Assembly (NCBI GenBank): GCA_031285625.1
Contig: JAITVV010000073.1
Span: 50,357 to 114,356, forward strand
Direction of reading: 5' to 3'
DNA length: 64,000 nt
Source of the DNA: Prevotella sp.
GTDB lineage: Bacteria > Bacteroidota > Bacteroidia > Bacteroidales > Dysgonomonadaceae
Shown piece by piece: positions 8,596-17,900 of the stretch (position 1 is the stretch's first letter; each line of letters opens with the position of its first letter). The position numbers and the translations under genes are program-made. Under the pieces are notes generated by a model that made no database searches, was not told where the DNA came from, and was given only the letters and a program-made list of their open reading frames with translations.

Positions 8596-10572
8596 TTAAT
8601 AACCCGGATTTTGTTCTATATTAGGATTTGCACTTACATCATTCTGTGGTATAGGCAACAGGTTGTTGTAAGACTGAGCACCGTATTTACCCAACGTCTC
8701 AACCAATATATTCCATCGGTTCAGTAACATATAATCAAATCCTTCTTTACTCATTTCAGATTTCCATAAATTACGAATCGCCACTTTCAATGTTTCATAA
8801 TTCATAGGATCAGAGAATAAAGGCTCTTTATTACAAGTATATATTTGATCGATATATGTCATAGCTTCTGTTAATTTTCCGGTTTCAAGTGCTGACTCTG
8901 CTGCTGTCAGTAAAACTTCTCTGTAACGTATAGGATGCATATAGTCGCCTTTTATCTCAACATAGCCTACATTCTTTGTACTATAACCTCCCAATAACAC
9001 TTCTTTATTAGATGCTGATGCAAAAGGCTTATTATTAGCATCTAAGCCATATAAATTACTATCCATAATAGCTCTCGACAAAGTATATGCCTTTGCATAA
9101 TCTCTCTCATTAGCATAGTAACGGGCAAGCATAGCGTTTACCGCACCAGCATTGGATGTAGATAACTTAGAAGTTAAACTTTCCACATATGCCATAACCT
9201 CTGCTTTTGAATTACGTTTCATATCTAACTTTTCAGAGAGTTCCATATATCTGTCAATCAGGACAACACCTCCATAATAGTTAGTAAGTACAGAGTAGAT
9301 ATATGCAATCTCGGACCAGTTCTGACCAGAAACTTTATTCCATTCATCAAGAATATAGGAAGGATAGCCCGGAGTTTCAAGTCTTTTTACCAAATAGAAG
9401 AAGTTGTTAATATATTTATAAGCAGTTTCCCATACCTTATTATTTTCACTAAAATACAGAGCAGGATACGAAACTTGCGGTTTAACCAGTTTGTTATCTA
9501 CCAGATAATTATAAGTTACAAATGATATAAATGTTTCATTGAGAGAACCCCGTAATTGATTAAGCCTCTCCAATGATATAAAAATATCTTCTGGGGAAAC
9601 AACATTACTAACTGTCATAATGTAAACCTTTTCAGTTGCATCCTTTTCTGCCTTGAAATAATCAGAAGTTAACAAGTCATCATAGTTAATAATACCATCA
9701 CCGTTTATATCAGCATACTTTACTGAACCCGGTACAACAATATCTGTAGAAGTGCCTGTCCGGTATTGCGGATAGCCATCGATTTCAGCTTGTGAAGTAA
9801 ATATACCTGCAATAAGAAATCCTCCGGCAGAAGATGATTTTTTATCTCCTTTCTTCACATTATAATATAGCCCGTCAGCATAATTATGATTATAAAAAGC
9901 GACTCCCTTATTATCAGTCATCACACTATCTAACAAAGTATAATTATCTCCAGATTTATTATATAAATATACCTTAGCTTCGTTTGAAACTGTAGCTTCT
10001 GTATTATTTCCTGTTGACCACTTCTCATTACATTCCAGAATATTAAATACCATCTTATACTTCTTCTGAGGTATATCTTTTACATCAGGTACTATTTCCG
10101 AAACCACATAAATATAGCTGTCACCAGCCTTGGTCGGAGATGTGGATACTAAAGGAATGCCATTGATTAAGATTTGGTTATTATACTTTGTTACATACAA
10201 AATATCATCTGAAATACTTTTCAGAGTCAAAGTATCAGTTGTAAGGGAAGTAAGATCATTAGCACCTTTAACTATATGGCGTTTTAATACTTGGCTGGTA
10301 TAACCACCGGTAGAAGTATCTTTTGTTTTAGTCTGACTCTTTACGGCGAGGATAGTCAATTTGTCTTCCGCAATATTCAAATTTGGAGATACACTTTTCA
10401 GAGCATCTGTAAAATCTTTCACATCACTCATACTTTCCAAGGCTTTTACCACCTCTTCAATCTGTTGTTGTCCTGCCGACGTTTTTTTTCCATTATCGTC
10501 ATCATCACTACACGAGAATAAAGCAAGTAATAGGAATAGTGCTGCAATACTTAGTCTTAAGGTATTTACCAT
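8596..10572 (-). CDS. FAS1-SusD fusion lipoprotein
   Basis: The protein has 658 residues. The lipoprotein signal ends at Cys21 (LFSC) and is followed by SDDDD, an acidic patch like the surface-export signal of Bacteroidota lipoproteins. Residues 35-165 look like a fasciclin (FAS1) domain: LTILAVKS, LKRHIVKG, LKSISDDILYVT and YIYVVSEIVPD fall in the expected order. A middle part has an Ig-like stretch and a dockerin/EF-type loop (ADINGDGIINYDDL). The C-terminal 350 residues look like a SusD/RagB protein, ending in LLPIPQNDVSANPNIEQNPG, the family's closing motif. SusD proteins normally sit on a SusC transporter and bind glycan, but no susC is adjacent here. FAS1 domains mediate adhesion. I infer a surface adhesin or glycan binder. 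Confidence 0.7.
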   Translation of the reverse strand: MVNTLRLSIAALFLLLALFSCSDDDDNGKKTSAGQQQIEEVVKALESMSDVKDFTDALKSVSPNLNIAEDKLTILAVKSQTKTKDTSTGGYTSQVLKRHIVKGANDLTSLTTDTLTLKSISDDILYVTKYNNQILINGIPLVSTSPTKAGDSYIYVVSEIVPDVKDIPQKKYKMVFNILECNEKWSTGNNTEATVSNEAKVYLYNKSGDNYTLLDSVMTDNKGVAFYNHNYADGLYYNVKKGDKKSSSAGGFLIAGIFTSQAEIDGYPQYRTGTSTDIVVPGSVKYADINGDGIINYDDLLTSDYFKAEKDATEKVYIMTVSNVVSPEDIFISLERLNQLRGSLNETFISFVTYNYLVDNKLVKPQVSYPALYFSENNKVWETAYKYINNFFYLVKRLETPGYPSYILDEWNKVSGQNWSEIAYIYSVLTNYYGGVVLIDRYMELSEKLDMKRNSKAEVMAYVESLTSKLSTSNAGAVNAMLARYYANERDYAKAYTLSRAIMDSNLYGLDANNKPFASASNKEVLLGGYSTKNVGYVEIKGDYMHPIRYREVLLTAAESALETGKLTEAMTYIDQIYTCNKEPLFSDPMNYETLKVAIRNLWKSEMSKEGFDYMLLNRWNILVETLGKYGAQSYNNLLPIPQNDVSANPNIEQNPGY

Positions 10573-10657
10573 AGTTTGTTAGTTTATATTGGACATAAAT
10601 TAAGTTCGTAATAAAGATAGTCTTTTTATTTATATTGAATAATATTGACAAATAAAA

Positions 10658-11188
10658 TTACAGGTCATATGTAAAGTAATAAGCTTTTTGCTCATCCTCA
10701 TTATACCAGAAATGCTTTATATAACGTTTATCAGCACTTTTCCAGGTATATAACTGCAATGAATCTATTTTATCTTTCTGCCACCAATCAAATACATAAT
10801 TGAAAATAATACCATCACCAATTGGCTTAATAGTATCAACTACCATCTGATGCTTATCCAATATCCTCTTTACTGTCGATGTGTCACAATTGAACGAAAA
10901 CCTATAAGAGGCATCTATTCCTATTGCATCATCAAAACAATAGATATTATAGATATCAGGAGTTAGCTCTACTTTCAGGAACTCAGTGAACCTCTTCTTA
11001 TTCCATTTTGTATCAGGCGTGCCACTGTCGAATGTTGGCAAAAATTTATCCACCATCTCATCTTTTTTATCTGTCACTTTTTGTTCTGTATTGTCCACTA
11101 TCTTATTAATCTTATTGCAAGAATAAAAACATAAGAAAGTAACAATTGCAGCAACTAATAGGATTTTAATCAAACAGCTATTACACAT
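10658..11188 (-). CDS. small lipoprotein of unknown function
   Basis: The protein has 176 residues and I do not recognise the family. An N-terminal hydrophobic segment ends in FYSCNK (Cys24), a plausible lipobox. A short charged linker follows (about residues 30-50, DNTEQKVTDKKDEMVDK). The rest is a compact, aromatic-rich region with alternating charged and hydrophobic residues, which looks like a small beta-rich domain; it ends with KAYYFTYDL. It lies 85 bases downstream-side of the FAS1-SusD start, on the same strand, so the two could be cotranscribed, but the gap is large enough for separate promoters. Its own upstream region carries the GTGACA-repeat promoter motif described at 11213. Confidence 0.5.
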   Translation of the reverse strand: MCNSCLIKILLVAAIVTFLCFYSCNKINKIVDNTEQKVTDKKDEMVDKFLPTFDSGTPDTKWNKKRFTEFLKVELTPDIYNIYCFDDAIGIDASYRFSFNCDTSTVKRILDKHQMVVDTIKPIGDGIIFNYVFDWWQKDKIDSLQLYTWKSADKRYIKHFWYNEDEQKAYYFTYDL

Positions 11189-11212
11189 AATATTACAGCA
11201 TTATTATCATCA

Positions 11213-11229
11213 AAAAAGTGACAAAAGTA
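11213..11229 (-). promoter_or_regulatory. -7 element TACTTTTG inside a GTGACA/GTAACA repeat
   Basis: Read on the minus strand, TACTTTTG (11222-11229) matches the -7 consensus and lies 33 bases before the ATG at 11188. On the plus strand the same bases are part of GTGACAAAAGTAACA, a near-direct repeat of GTRACA that recurs before uxaA and kduD. No clear -33 box is seen. Confidence 0.45.
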
Positions 11230-11298
11230 ACACATTTTATACAGTTTTCGGTTGTAACCTTTTTCATATTAAAACGATTGTGTAATAAGATAAAATCG

Positions 11299-12639
11299 CT
11301 AGTGAATCTTTGTCTGCTTCTGGAATCTTATAAACATAAGTATAGCTGCACAACTAAGCCCTGATGGAAAAGTCATCCATACGCCCGGTACTCCCCAGCC
11401 AAGGATAAAGCCACAAATATATCCGATAGGGAGGGCTACAATAAAATATGAAATGAAAGCAATAATCATCATAGCCTTTACATCGGCAATCCCTCTCAAA
11501 GCATTTGCAAAAGCAATCTGCATACCATCTCCGAACTGATACAATAACATAGGGAAAACAAGCGTAACCACCACCAGGCTAACCTCTGCATTATCAGTAA
11601 ACCATCCACCCAGATAATTACGACACAAGAAAATAAAGGAAGAAGTAATAATTGCCATTACGATAATAATATGGGCACCGGCAAAAGCCGAATAGCGGAT
11701 ATTCTGTATATCATTTGTACCTTTATAATTACTTACTCTAACTGCTATAGCTGCACCCATACTGTAAAACATCATAAAGCTAACAGTAGAAATAGTAACC
11801 ATGATCTGATGAGCAGCAAGGGCTATGGTTCCCAACCACCCTATCATCACAGCACTCAGACTGAATGAAGCTGTTTCCATTCCCATCTGAAAAGCAATAG
11901 GCCAACCCAATTTATTAAGTTGTAAAAAATCCAATTTATTTAAAATCGAACGTCTGAACCCTGCCCTGTATTGATTATATCTCTTTGTAAAAAAGAAGAT
12001 AAATATAAAAGCGACAAGCATCATTATTCGTGAAAATAATGTACTGATACCCGCCCCAAGTAATCCTAACTCAGGTAAGCCCAATTTACCATTGATAAGT
12101 ATGTAGTTACCAATTATGTTCATTACATTTCCACTTAGTAATATCCACATAGCCACACGAGTATCCGTTATCCCATCGGCAAATTGTTTGAATCCATTAA
12201 ATACCATAATGAAAACAATGGATACCAGTAATGTAAGGTAATACGGTTTTATCAGAGGTATCAGCTCTTCCGGCTGACCAAGATTCCCTACATTAAGGTA
12301 CAAAATTGTCATAATAAGAGTTAACAATACAGCAACCAGAAGATTTGCCACCAGACTGTTTTTCAGTACACGTCCGGCAACAGTCAGTTCCTTATTACCA
12401 AACAGGCCTCCAACAATAGGAGTCAACCCATATGAAAAACCGGTACCGAATATAATCGCCAGATTAAATACATTATTTACGAATGAGGCAGCGGATAATT
12501 CTTCTGTGCTATGGTGCCCGATCATCAATGTATCGGCAAATCCCATGATGATTATTCCTATTTGCCCTATTACAATAGGAAGCCCCAGATAGAGTAGTGC
12601 TTTGTAGTGCGGTTTGTATGTATCAAAAAACTTCTTCAT
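11299..12639 (-). CDS. MATE-family multidrug/cation exporter
   Basis: The protein has 446 residues from the ATG at 12639 (MKKFFDTYKPHYKALLYLG). An in-frame ATG further upstream at 12678 would lie before the promoter and was not used. There are twelve predicted membrane segments in two six-helix halves, with a cytoplasmic link around residues 215-235. GLPIVIGQIG and ADTLMIGH in the first helices, and the matching GWPIAFQMGMETASFS in the second half, are typical of MATE exporters of the NorM/DinF group, which are driven by Na+ or H+ gradients and expel drugs or metabolites. The drug spectrum cannot be read from sequence. It is a single gene, divergent from the phosphate operon. Confidence 0.85.
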   Translation of the reverse strand: MKKFFDTYKPHYKALLYLGLPIVIGQIGIIIMGFADTLMIGHHSTEELSAASFVNNVFNLAIIFGTGFSYGLTPIVGGLFGNKELTVAGRVLKNSLVANLLVAVLLTLIMTILYLNVGNLGQPEELIPLIKPYYLTLLVSIVFIMVFNGFKQFADGITDTRVAMWILLSGNVMNIIGNYILINGKLGLPELGLLGAGISTLFSRIMMLVAFIFIFFFTKRYNQYRAGFRRSILNKLDFLQLNKLGWPIAFQMGMETASFSLSAVMIGWLGTIALAAHQIMVTISTVSFMMFYSMGAAIAVRVSNYKGTNDIQNIRYSAFAGAHIIIVMAIITSSFIFLCRNYLGGWFTDNAEVSLVVVTLVFPMLLYQFGDGMQIAFANALRGIADVKAMMIIAFISYFIVALPIGYICGFILGWGVPGVWMTFPSGLSCAAILMFIRFQKQTKIH

Positions 12640-12648
12640 TAGTGGGTG

Positions 12649-12678
12649 CAAAAGTACAAAATATTCTACACACCTCAA
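12649..12678 (-). promoter_or_regulatory. promoter of the MATE gene
   Basis: On the minus strand, TTG (12676-12678) and TACTTTTG (12649-12656) are separated by 19 bases, the usual Bacteroidota arrangement. Transcription would begin only a few bases before the ATG at 12639, giving a very short leader. Confidence 0.6.
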
Positions 12679-12856
12679 GCAAAGTCTTATTCTTAGTATG
12701 TTTTACAATCTTAACCGTTTCGTAACAAATCCTTAGTCCCTTTGTTGCAAATACTAAATAATATTGCATCAAAATTAAGGTCACAGACCTATTTATTAGA
12801 TTATAAGTTTGAGTAATATATCATTAAATACTTTCAGTACTTAAAATTAAAAAAGA

Positions 12857-13900
12857 ATGAAAAAAACATTATTATTTTCAGTTGCAGCATTAATAGTTAT
12901 GCTCAGCTCATGTGGAAAGAAAGAGGCATCCTTATCCGGAGCAGGAGCAACATTTCCTGCACCGTTCTATAATATAGTATTCAAAGAATATGCAAAATCA
13001 GGTAATGATGTCACATATGGGGCCATTGGTAGTGGTGGAGGAATTCGCAGTCTGAAAGATAAAACAGTGGACTTTGGAGCCACAGATGTTTTCCTTTCGG
13101 AGAACGAACTTCAGGAAATGGGTGCCGATATTGTACATATCCCAACAGCATTGGGCGGAGTTGTTCTTTCATATAATCTGAAAGACGTAAAAGACCTAAA
13201 ACTTACAGCAGATATAATCTCCGATATTTACAGGGGGAAAGTTACAAACTGGAACGATGCTAAATTAAAAGAGTTAAACCCCGCATTAAATCTACCAGAT
13301 AAAAAAATAATTCCTGTTTACCGTTCAGATGGTAGTGGAACAACATCCGTGTTCTCCGAATATATGTCGAAAGTAAACGAAGCATGGAAAGTAGAAATCG
13401 GAGAAGGAAAATCATTAAAATTCCCTGAAGGTATTGCTGCTAAAGGAAATCCTGGTGTAGCAGGTATTATCGCCGAAACAGAGGGAGCAATAGGATATAT
13501 AGGTTCTGAATACGCATTAGCGTTGAATATGTCTTCTGCTCTGCTCCAAAATAGTTCAGGTAATTTTGTCGCCGCTGATAGTAAAAGTATTTCAGCTTCT
13601 GCAAATGTAGATATACCTAATGATACACGTGTAGTAATTACCAACTCTTCAAATCCAGAAGCATATCCGATCAGTACATTTACATGGATTATCGCATACA
13701 AGGAGCAAAACTATAACAACAGAACAGAAGCTCAGGCTCAGGCATTAACTGCACTATTCAGCTACATCATCAGTGATGCAGGACAAGAAATTGCAACCAA
13801 AACACATTATGCCCCCCTACCTCCTGTTGCTGTAGAAAAGACAAAAGCAATAATACAATCTATGACATATAACGGTCAACAAATACCGGCTAACCAGTAA
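12857..13900 (+). CDS. pstS: phosphate ABC transporter substrate-binding lipoprotein PstS
   Basis: The protein has 347 residues. It carries a lipoprotein signal ending at Cys19 (MLSSC); the residues after it (GKKE) do not form an acidic surface-export patch, so a periplasmic location facing the inner membrane is expected. GAGATFPAPFYN near the mature N-terminus and YRSDGSGTTSVF in the middle are the phosphate-contacting loops of PstS. It captures phosphate and delivers it to PstC/PstA. It is the first gene of the operon; pstC starts 35 bases later. The 217-base gap to the divergent MATE start should hold the phosphate-regulated promoter, but I could not define a Pho operator there. Confidence 0.95.
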   Translation: MKKTLLFSVAALIVMLSSCGKKEASLSGAGATFPAPFYNIVFKEYAKSGNDVTYGAIGSGGGIRSLKDKTVDFGATDVFLSENELQEMGADIVHIPTALGGVVLSYNLKDVKDLKLTADIISDIYRGKVTNWNDAKLKELNPALNLPDKKIIPVYRSDGSGTTSVFSEYMSKVNEAWKVEIGEGKSLKFPEGIAAKGNPGVAGIIAETEGAIGYIGSEYALALNMSSALLQNSSGNFVAADSKSISASANVDIPNDTRVVITNSSNPEAYPISTFTWIIAYKEQNYNNRTEAQAQALTALFSYIISDAGQEIATKTHYAPLPPVAVEKTKAIIQSMTYNGQQIPANQ

Positions 13901-13935
13901 TAAAGGCTACCCCTAACGGCTAAAAGCTCGTAAAA

Positions 13936-14784
13936 ATGAAAGATAAAATATTTAAGGCCATATTATTCTTTGCATCATGCCTCATTATATTGCTCACAGC
14001 AGGTATAATATATGGATTGGTAAGCAAAAGTTTTGGAGCTTTCTCTGAATTTGGATTCTTTGGCTTTATCACTTCTTCAGAATGGGATTCCCGTAACGAT
14101 GTATACGGGGCCCTGCCTTTTATAGCAGGTACCATGTTAACATCCATACTTGCGTTATTATTCTGTATTCCGTTTTCACTTTCAGTGGCTTTATTTAATG
14201 GCGAATACTTCCGTAACAAGAAGCTGTCGACTATTGTTAGCTCGGTTGTAGATCTGCTTGCAGGAATACCATCTATCGTATATGGATTGTGGGGATTTTA
14301 TACCCTACGTCCTTTACTTATAGATATGGGTGTGAATGACCAGGGATTTGGAGTACTGCTATCAGCTATTGTTTTAGCGATTATGATTATACCTTATGCT
14401 TCATCCCTTAGCGCCGAGTTTATAGCGATGGTACCCAACGAGCTGAAAGAAGGAGCTTATAGTCTGGGTGCTACCCACCTCGAAGTAATTACATCTGTAA
14501 ACTTACCGGTAGCGGGTTCGGGAATATTTGCATCCTATGTACTGGCCTTTGGACGGGCACTGGGAGAAACAATGGCTGTAACCATGCTGATAGGAAATAC
14601 GATCAATATTCCGGCTGCACTATCTGATACGGGAAATTCGATGGCAAGTATTATCGCTAATCAATTTGGTGAAGCCAGCGGATTGAAATTGAGTTCACTC
14701 ATGGCAATAGGATTATTACTATTCCTTATCACAGCCTGTATCAATTTTGTAGCTAAGTATATAATGAAAATGGTAAACAAATGA
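13936..14784 (+). CDS. pstC: phosphate ABC transporter permease PstC
   Basis: The protein has 282 residues with six predicted membrane segments. The cytoplasmic EAA-type loop reads ELKEGAYSLGATHLEV, and AFGRALGETMAVTMLIGN is the PstC signature before the last helices. DLLAGIPSIVYGLWGF is the conserved mid-protein segment. It forms the heterodimeric channel with PstA. It is slightly shorter than many PstC proteins because the first periplasmic loop is compact. Its stop overlaps the pstA start by four bases (ATGA), indicating coupled translation. Confidence 0.95.
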   Translation: MKDKIFKAILFFASCLIILLTAGIIYGLVSKSFGAFSEFGFFGFITSSEWDSRNDVYGALPFIAGTMLTSILALLFCIPFSLSVALFNGEYFRNKKLSTIVSSVVDLLAGIPSIVYGLWGFYTLRPLLIDMGVNDQGFGVLLSAIVLAIMIIPYASSLSAEFIAMVPNELKEGAYSLGATHLEVITSVNLPVAGSGIFASYVLAFGRALGETMAVTMLIGNTINIPAALSDTGNSMASIIANQFGEASGLKLSSLMAIGLLLFLITACINFVAKYIMKMVNK

Positions 14785-15659
14785 GAAAAGGATATACAGC
14801 AACAGCAAAATTCAGACTGGCAAAAAGCAGAATATTCTTCTTTGGTGTATGTGCACTCTCTGGCCTTACAATGATTCCGCTGTTTCTCATATTGTGGGAG
14901 CTGATAAAGAAAGGATATAAGCAATTTAATTTAAGTCTGTTTACAGAAGTAGCACCAACATCGATGGAAGCCATGCTGGCACGTATCAGCGACAGCCCCA
15001 TACCCGGAGGTATACTGAATGGTATAACGGGAACACTCCTCATACTAGCTATTGCAATCGTTATTGCAATCCCTATAGGAATAATGACCGGAGTATACCT
15101 GGCAGAAAATCAAAAGAAAAAAATGGCTAATCTGGTAAGAAGCCTGAGTGATCTGTTACAGGGAATTCCATCCATCGTTATCGGTGTTGTAGTATATATA
15201 TGGGTAGTTGTTCCCATGTCCGGTTATTCGGCTCTGGCTGGTAGCGTAGCATTAGCTATAATGATGTTGCCAATGATAATACGATCTACCGAGGAGAGCA
15301 TGAAAATGTTACCCACCTCTTTGAAAGAAGCAGGTTTGGCTCTGGGAGGATCATATACAAGTGTTATACTAAGGATTCTGTTGCCATCAGCCTTTAGCGG
15401 ACTGTTTACAGGATCGTTACTTGCCGTATCGCGTGTGATGGGAGAAACTGCACCTCTACTGGTTACAGCACTGGGAGCAGCAACCGTAAACTGGGATGTA
15501 ACAAACCCTACTAGTGCAATTTCCCTGCTGATCTGGGAATTCTACAATGATCCTAATCTCGCAGATTTAGTATGGTCCTCGTCCCTGCTACTTTTGCTCT
15601 TTGTTTTAGGTATTAATCTTTTTGCAAAAAGTATAGCTAAAAAATGGAAAATACAGTAA
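14781..15659 (+). CDS. pstA: phosphate ABC transporter permease PstA
   Basis: The protein has 292 residues with six membrane segments. It shows the family segments [35 protein letters not shown], the EAA loop [13 protein letters not shown], and [17 protein letters not shown]. It pairs with PstC to form the phosphate channel. The start overlaps the pstC stop, and its 3' end overlaps pstB by 16 bases, so the three genes are read as a tightly coupled unit. Confidence 0.95.
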   Translation: MRKGYTATAKFRLAKSRIFFFGVCALSGLTMIPLFLILWELIKKGYKQFNLSLFTEVAPTSMEAMLARISDSPIPGGILNGITGTLLILAIAIVIAIPIGIMTGVYLAENQKKKMANLVRSLSDLLQGIPSIVIGVVVYIWVVVPMSGYSALAGSVALAIMMLPMIIRSTEESMKMLPTSLKEAGLALGGSYTSVILRILLPSAFSGLFTGSLLAVSRVMGETAPLLVTALGAATVNWDVTNPTSAISLLIWEFYNDPNLADLVWSSSLLLLLFVLGINLFAKSIAKKWKIQ

Positions 15660-16426
15660 ATTTGAATGAACAACATATCCTGGAACTGAAAGATGTATCA
15701 GTATCCTATACCCCGGGTAAGAACGCAGTAAACATGGTAAATGCAATTATCAAACCGAATACTGTCACTGCAGTTATGGGTCCATCCGGTTGTGGAAAAA
15801 GTACACTGCTGCGTGCAATAAACCGCATGCACGAACTTTATCCGGATATTGTTACCACCGGAGAAATACTCCTTAAGGGACAAAATATATTCGATATGAA
15901 TCCGATGAAGGTTCGCCGTTTGGCAGGAATGGTATTTCAACGTCCGAATCCATTTCCTACGATGAGTATCTATGACAATGTAATTGCAGGATATAAGCTC
16001 AACAATCTAAAATTGAATAAGACGGAGAAAGACGAAATAGTAGAAAACAGTTTACGCAGTGTAGCTCTTTGGGATGAAGTAAAAGACTCTATGACAAAAA
16101 AAGGGACATTCCTTTCGGGAGGCCAACAACAACGCCTTTGTATAGCCCGTGCCTTAGCCCTTAAACCGGAACTACTGTTAATGGATGAACCAACCTCTGC
16201 CCTCGATCCGATTTCGACAAGTAGAGTGGAAGAATTAATTTTCGAACTCAAAAAACAGTATACTATAGTAATTGTTACACATAATATGTCTCAGGCAGCC
16301 CGTTTATCAGATAACTCTATGTTTATGTATCTGGGAGAATTGGTTGAATACGGAACAACAAAACAAATGTTTACCAAGCCTAAAGATAAACGTACAGAAG
16401 ATTATCTGACAGGGGTATTTAGCTAA
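15644..16426 (+). CDS. pstB: phosphate ABC transporter ATPase PstB
   Basis: The protein has 260 residues, the usual length for PstB. The Walker A motif is GPSGCGKST (residues 46-54). FQRPNPFP is the Q-loop typical of Pst[18 protein letters not shown] is the ABC signature, and [12 protein letters not shown] is Walker B. The switch His lies in [14 protein letters not shown]. It hydrolyses ATP to drive phosphate import through PstC/PstA. The gene begins inside the end of pstA. The following 85-base gap to phoU carries an AT-rich inverted repeat. Confidence 0.97.
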   Translation: MENTVNLNEQHILELKDVSVSYTPGKNAVNMVNAIIKPNTVTAVMGPSGCGKSTLLRAINRMHELYPDIVTTGEILLKGQNIFDMNPMKVRRLAGMVFQRPNPFPTMSIYDNVIAGYKLNNLKLNKTEKDEIVENSLRSVALWDEVKDSMTKKGTFLSGGQQQRLCIARALALKPELLLMDEPTSALDPISTSRVEELIFELKKQYTIVIVTHNMSQAARLSDNSMFMYLGELVEYGTTKQMFTKPKDKRTEDYLTGVFS

Positions 16427-16432
16427 TGTGCC

Positions 16433-16504
16433 AATTCGAAAATTAGCAAATTTTAAGATGATAAAAACAATTTGCTAATATGCTAATTCACTAATTTTCA
16501 AATT
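16433..16504. repeat. AT-rich inverted repeat between pstB and phoU
   Basis: ATTAGCAAATT (16442-16452) pairs with AATTTGCTAAT (16479-16489). Flanking GAAAATTA (16438-16445) can alternatively pair with TAATTTTC (16492-16499). Units of the form ATTAGCAAATTAG are common dispersed intergenic repeats in Bacteroidota genomes, so this is probably one copy. It could also moderate read-through from pstB into phoU. Confidence 0.5.
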
Positions 16505-16511
16505 AAAGAAT

Positions 16512-17192
16512 ATGACATCAAATATAAAAAATAAGCAATTAGAACTTCTTCTTCACGATTTCGAGCATCTTTCAAAAACCGCTATGGTACAGATGCAGAT
16601 TGCAACAAAGCTTCTGCAGGATAATACAATAGAAGACCTTTACACAGAAGCTGAATCGAATGAGATCATTATGGACAGGCTGGAAATAAAAATACGTGAA
16701 GAGGTTGTGTTTACCATCTTTCAGTTTAACCCGATAGCTGCCGACCTGAGAAAGATAATAACATATCAGGATGTAACCACCAACCTGGAGCGAATAGGAG
16801 ATATACTTCTCAATATTATCCACTTCCTCAGAGAAACAGATCGTAGCCTCCCTGAATTTGAAGGTATCAACAAAAAGATAACCAAAATGATAGGATATGC
16901 AGCAGAGATGCTACGCAACGCTATTTTCTCATTCTCTAATGAAGACAGCCATATGGCCTATCAGGTGATAAAAGATGATGATAAAGTAGACGAGTTATTT
17001 CATGAAATTTCATCATCTTTACAGGATGTTTTTATAAACAGACCACTAAGAAAAGATGAAGTGCAGAGTATTATAAATATAAATGCCATATCATACAATC
17101 TCGAACGGATTGGAGACAGCTCTACGAATATTGCCGAGGCCGCTATTTATTTAACTGAAGGAAAAGATATCAGACATGGAAACAAACAATAA
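16512..17192 (+). CDS. phoU: phosphate-signalling regulator PhoU
   Basis: The protein has 226 residues, the normal PhoU length, all helical. Two PhoU repeats are present, each with an acidic metal-binding patch around the motif NLERIGD (TNLERIGDILLNI in the first half and YNLERIGDSSTNIAE in the second). PhoU links the Pst transporter to the PhoR kinase and restrains both phosphate uptake and the Pho response when phosphate is plentiful. The 3' end overlaps the following response-regulator gene by 17 bases, joining the transporter and the signalling genes in one operon. Confidence 0.95.
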   Translation: MTSNIKNKQLELLLHDFEHLSKTAMVQMQIATKLLQDNTIEDLYTEAESNEIIMDRLEIKIREEVVFTIFQFNPIAADLRKIITYQDVTTNLERIGDILLNIIHFLRETDRSLPEFEGINKKITKMIGYAAEMLRNAIFSFSNEDSHMAYQVIKDDDKVDELFHEISSSLQDVFINRPLRKDEVQSIININAISYNLERIGDSSTNIAEAAIYLTEGKDIRHGNKQ

Positions 17193-17877
17193 AGACATTG
17201 ACATATTGATAGTTGACGATGAACCGGATATTCGCGAAATTTTACAGTTTAATCTGCAGAACGAAGGTTATAATATAGATCTTGCCGAATCATCGGAACA
17301 AGCAGCCAAACTATTATCGCCTAAACATCAGCTGATATTACTGGATGTAATGATGGGAGGTATATCAGGTTTTAAGTTTGCAGACCAACTGAGAAAAGAC
17401 GGTAACACTATTCCAATCATCTTTTTAACAGCAAAAGATACAGAAAATGACATGTTAACAGGCTTCTCGATAGGAGGTGACGACTATATTTCAAAACCTT
17501 TCTCTATAAAAGAAGTTGTAGCACGTGTAAGGAGCGTATTGAAAAGAGCAGGAGGACAAAAGAATAATGTGCAAAAGAATTCACTCGTAGTAAATGACCT
17601 TGTTATTGATTTTGATACAAAAACCGTAACCGTAGAAAACAAAGCTGTAGAATTAACAAAAACCGAATTCAATATACTGGTTCTGCTGGTCCAGAATGCC
17701 GGGCGGATATTCTCACGTGCTGATATTTTAGATAAGGCATGGAAAGATGATGGCATTGTGCTGGAAAGAACTGTAGATGTACACATTGCCCGTTTGAGAA
17801 AAAAAATAGGTATCTATGGTGATTATATTATCAATCGTACCGGATATGGATATACATTCAATTTACAAAACAAATAA
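17176..17877 (+). CDS. phoB: OmpR/PhoB-type response regulator of the phosphate operon
   Basis: The protein has 233 residues. The receiver domain (residues about 8-122) has the acidic pair Asp14/Asp15, phosphoacceptor Asp57 (LILLDVMM), the switch Thr in FLTAKD and Lys in ISKPF. The C-terminal winged helix (about 137-232) has ELTKTEFNILVLL and TVDVHIARLRKKIG, typical of OmpR/PhoB DNA-binding domains. With the kinase that follows it should sense phosphate starvation and control pst and other Pho genes. The symbol rests on context; many close relatives are named phoP in Bacteroidota. Confidence 0.85.
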   Translation: METNNKDIDILIVDDEPDIREILQFNLQNEGYNIDLAESSEQAAKLLSPKHQLILLDVMMGGISGFKFADQLRKDGNTIPIIFLTAKDTENDMLTGFSIGGDDYISKPFSIKEVVARVRSVLKRAGGQKNNVQKNSLVVNDLVIDFDTKTVTVENKAVELTKTEFNILVLLVQNAGRIFSRADILDKAWKDDGIVLERTVDVHIARLRKKIGIYGDYIINRTGYGYTFNLQNK

Positions 17878-17900
17878 CATTCAAATACCAAAATATAATT

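Noticed and set aside
8596-10572. Ordinary SusD of a second polysaccharide locus
   Set aside because: No SusC, regulator or glycosidase is next to it, and the N-terminal third is FAS1-like rather than SusD-like.
12640-12678. Thirteen extra N-terminal residues on the MATE protein
   Set aside because: They would be encoded upstream of and within the predicted promoter; MKKFFDTYK at 12639 fits the family.
16427-16511. Terminator between pstB and phoU
   Set aside because: The inverted repeat is AT-rich, has a 26-base loop and no T-tract, and phoU, pst and the two-component genes are otherwise tightly joined, so a dispersed repeat is more likely.
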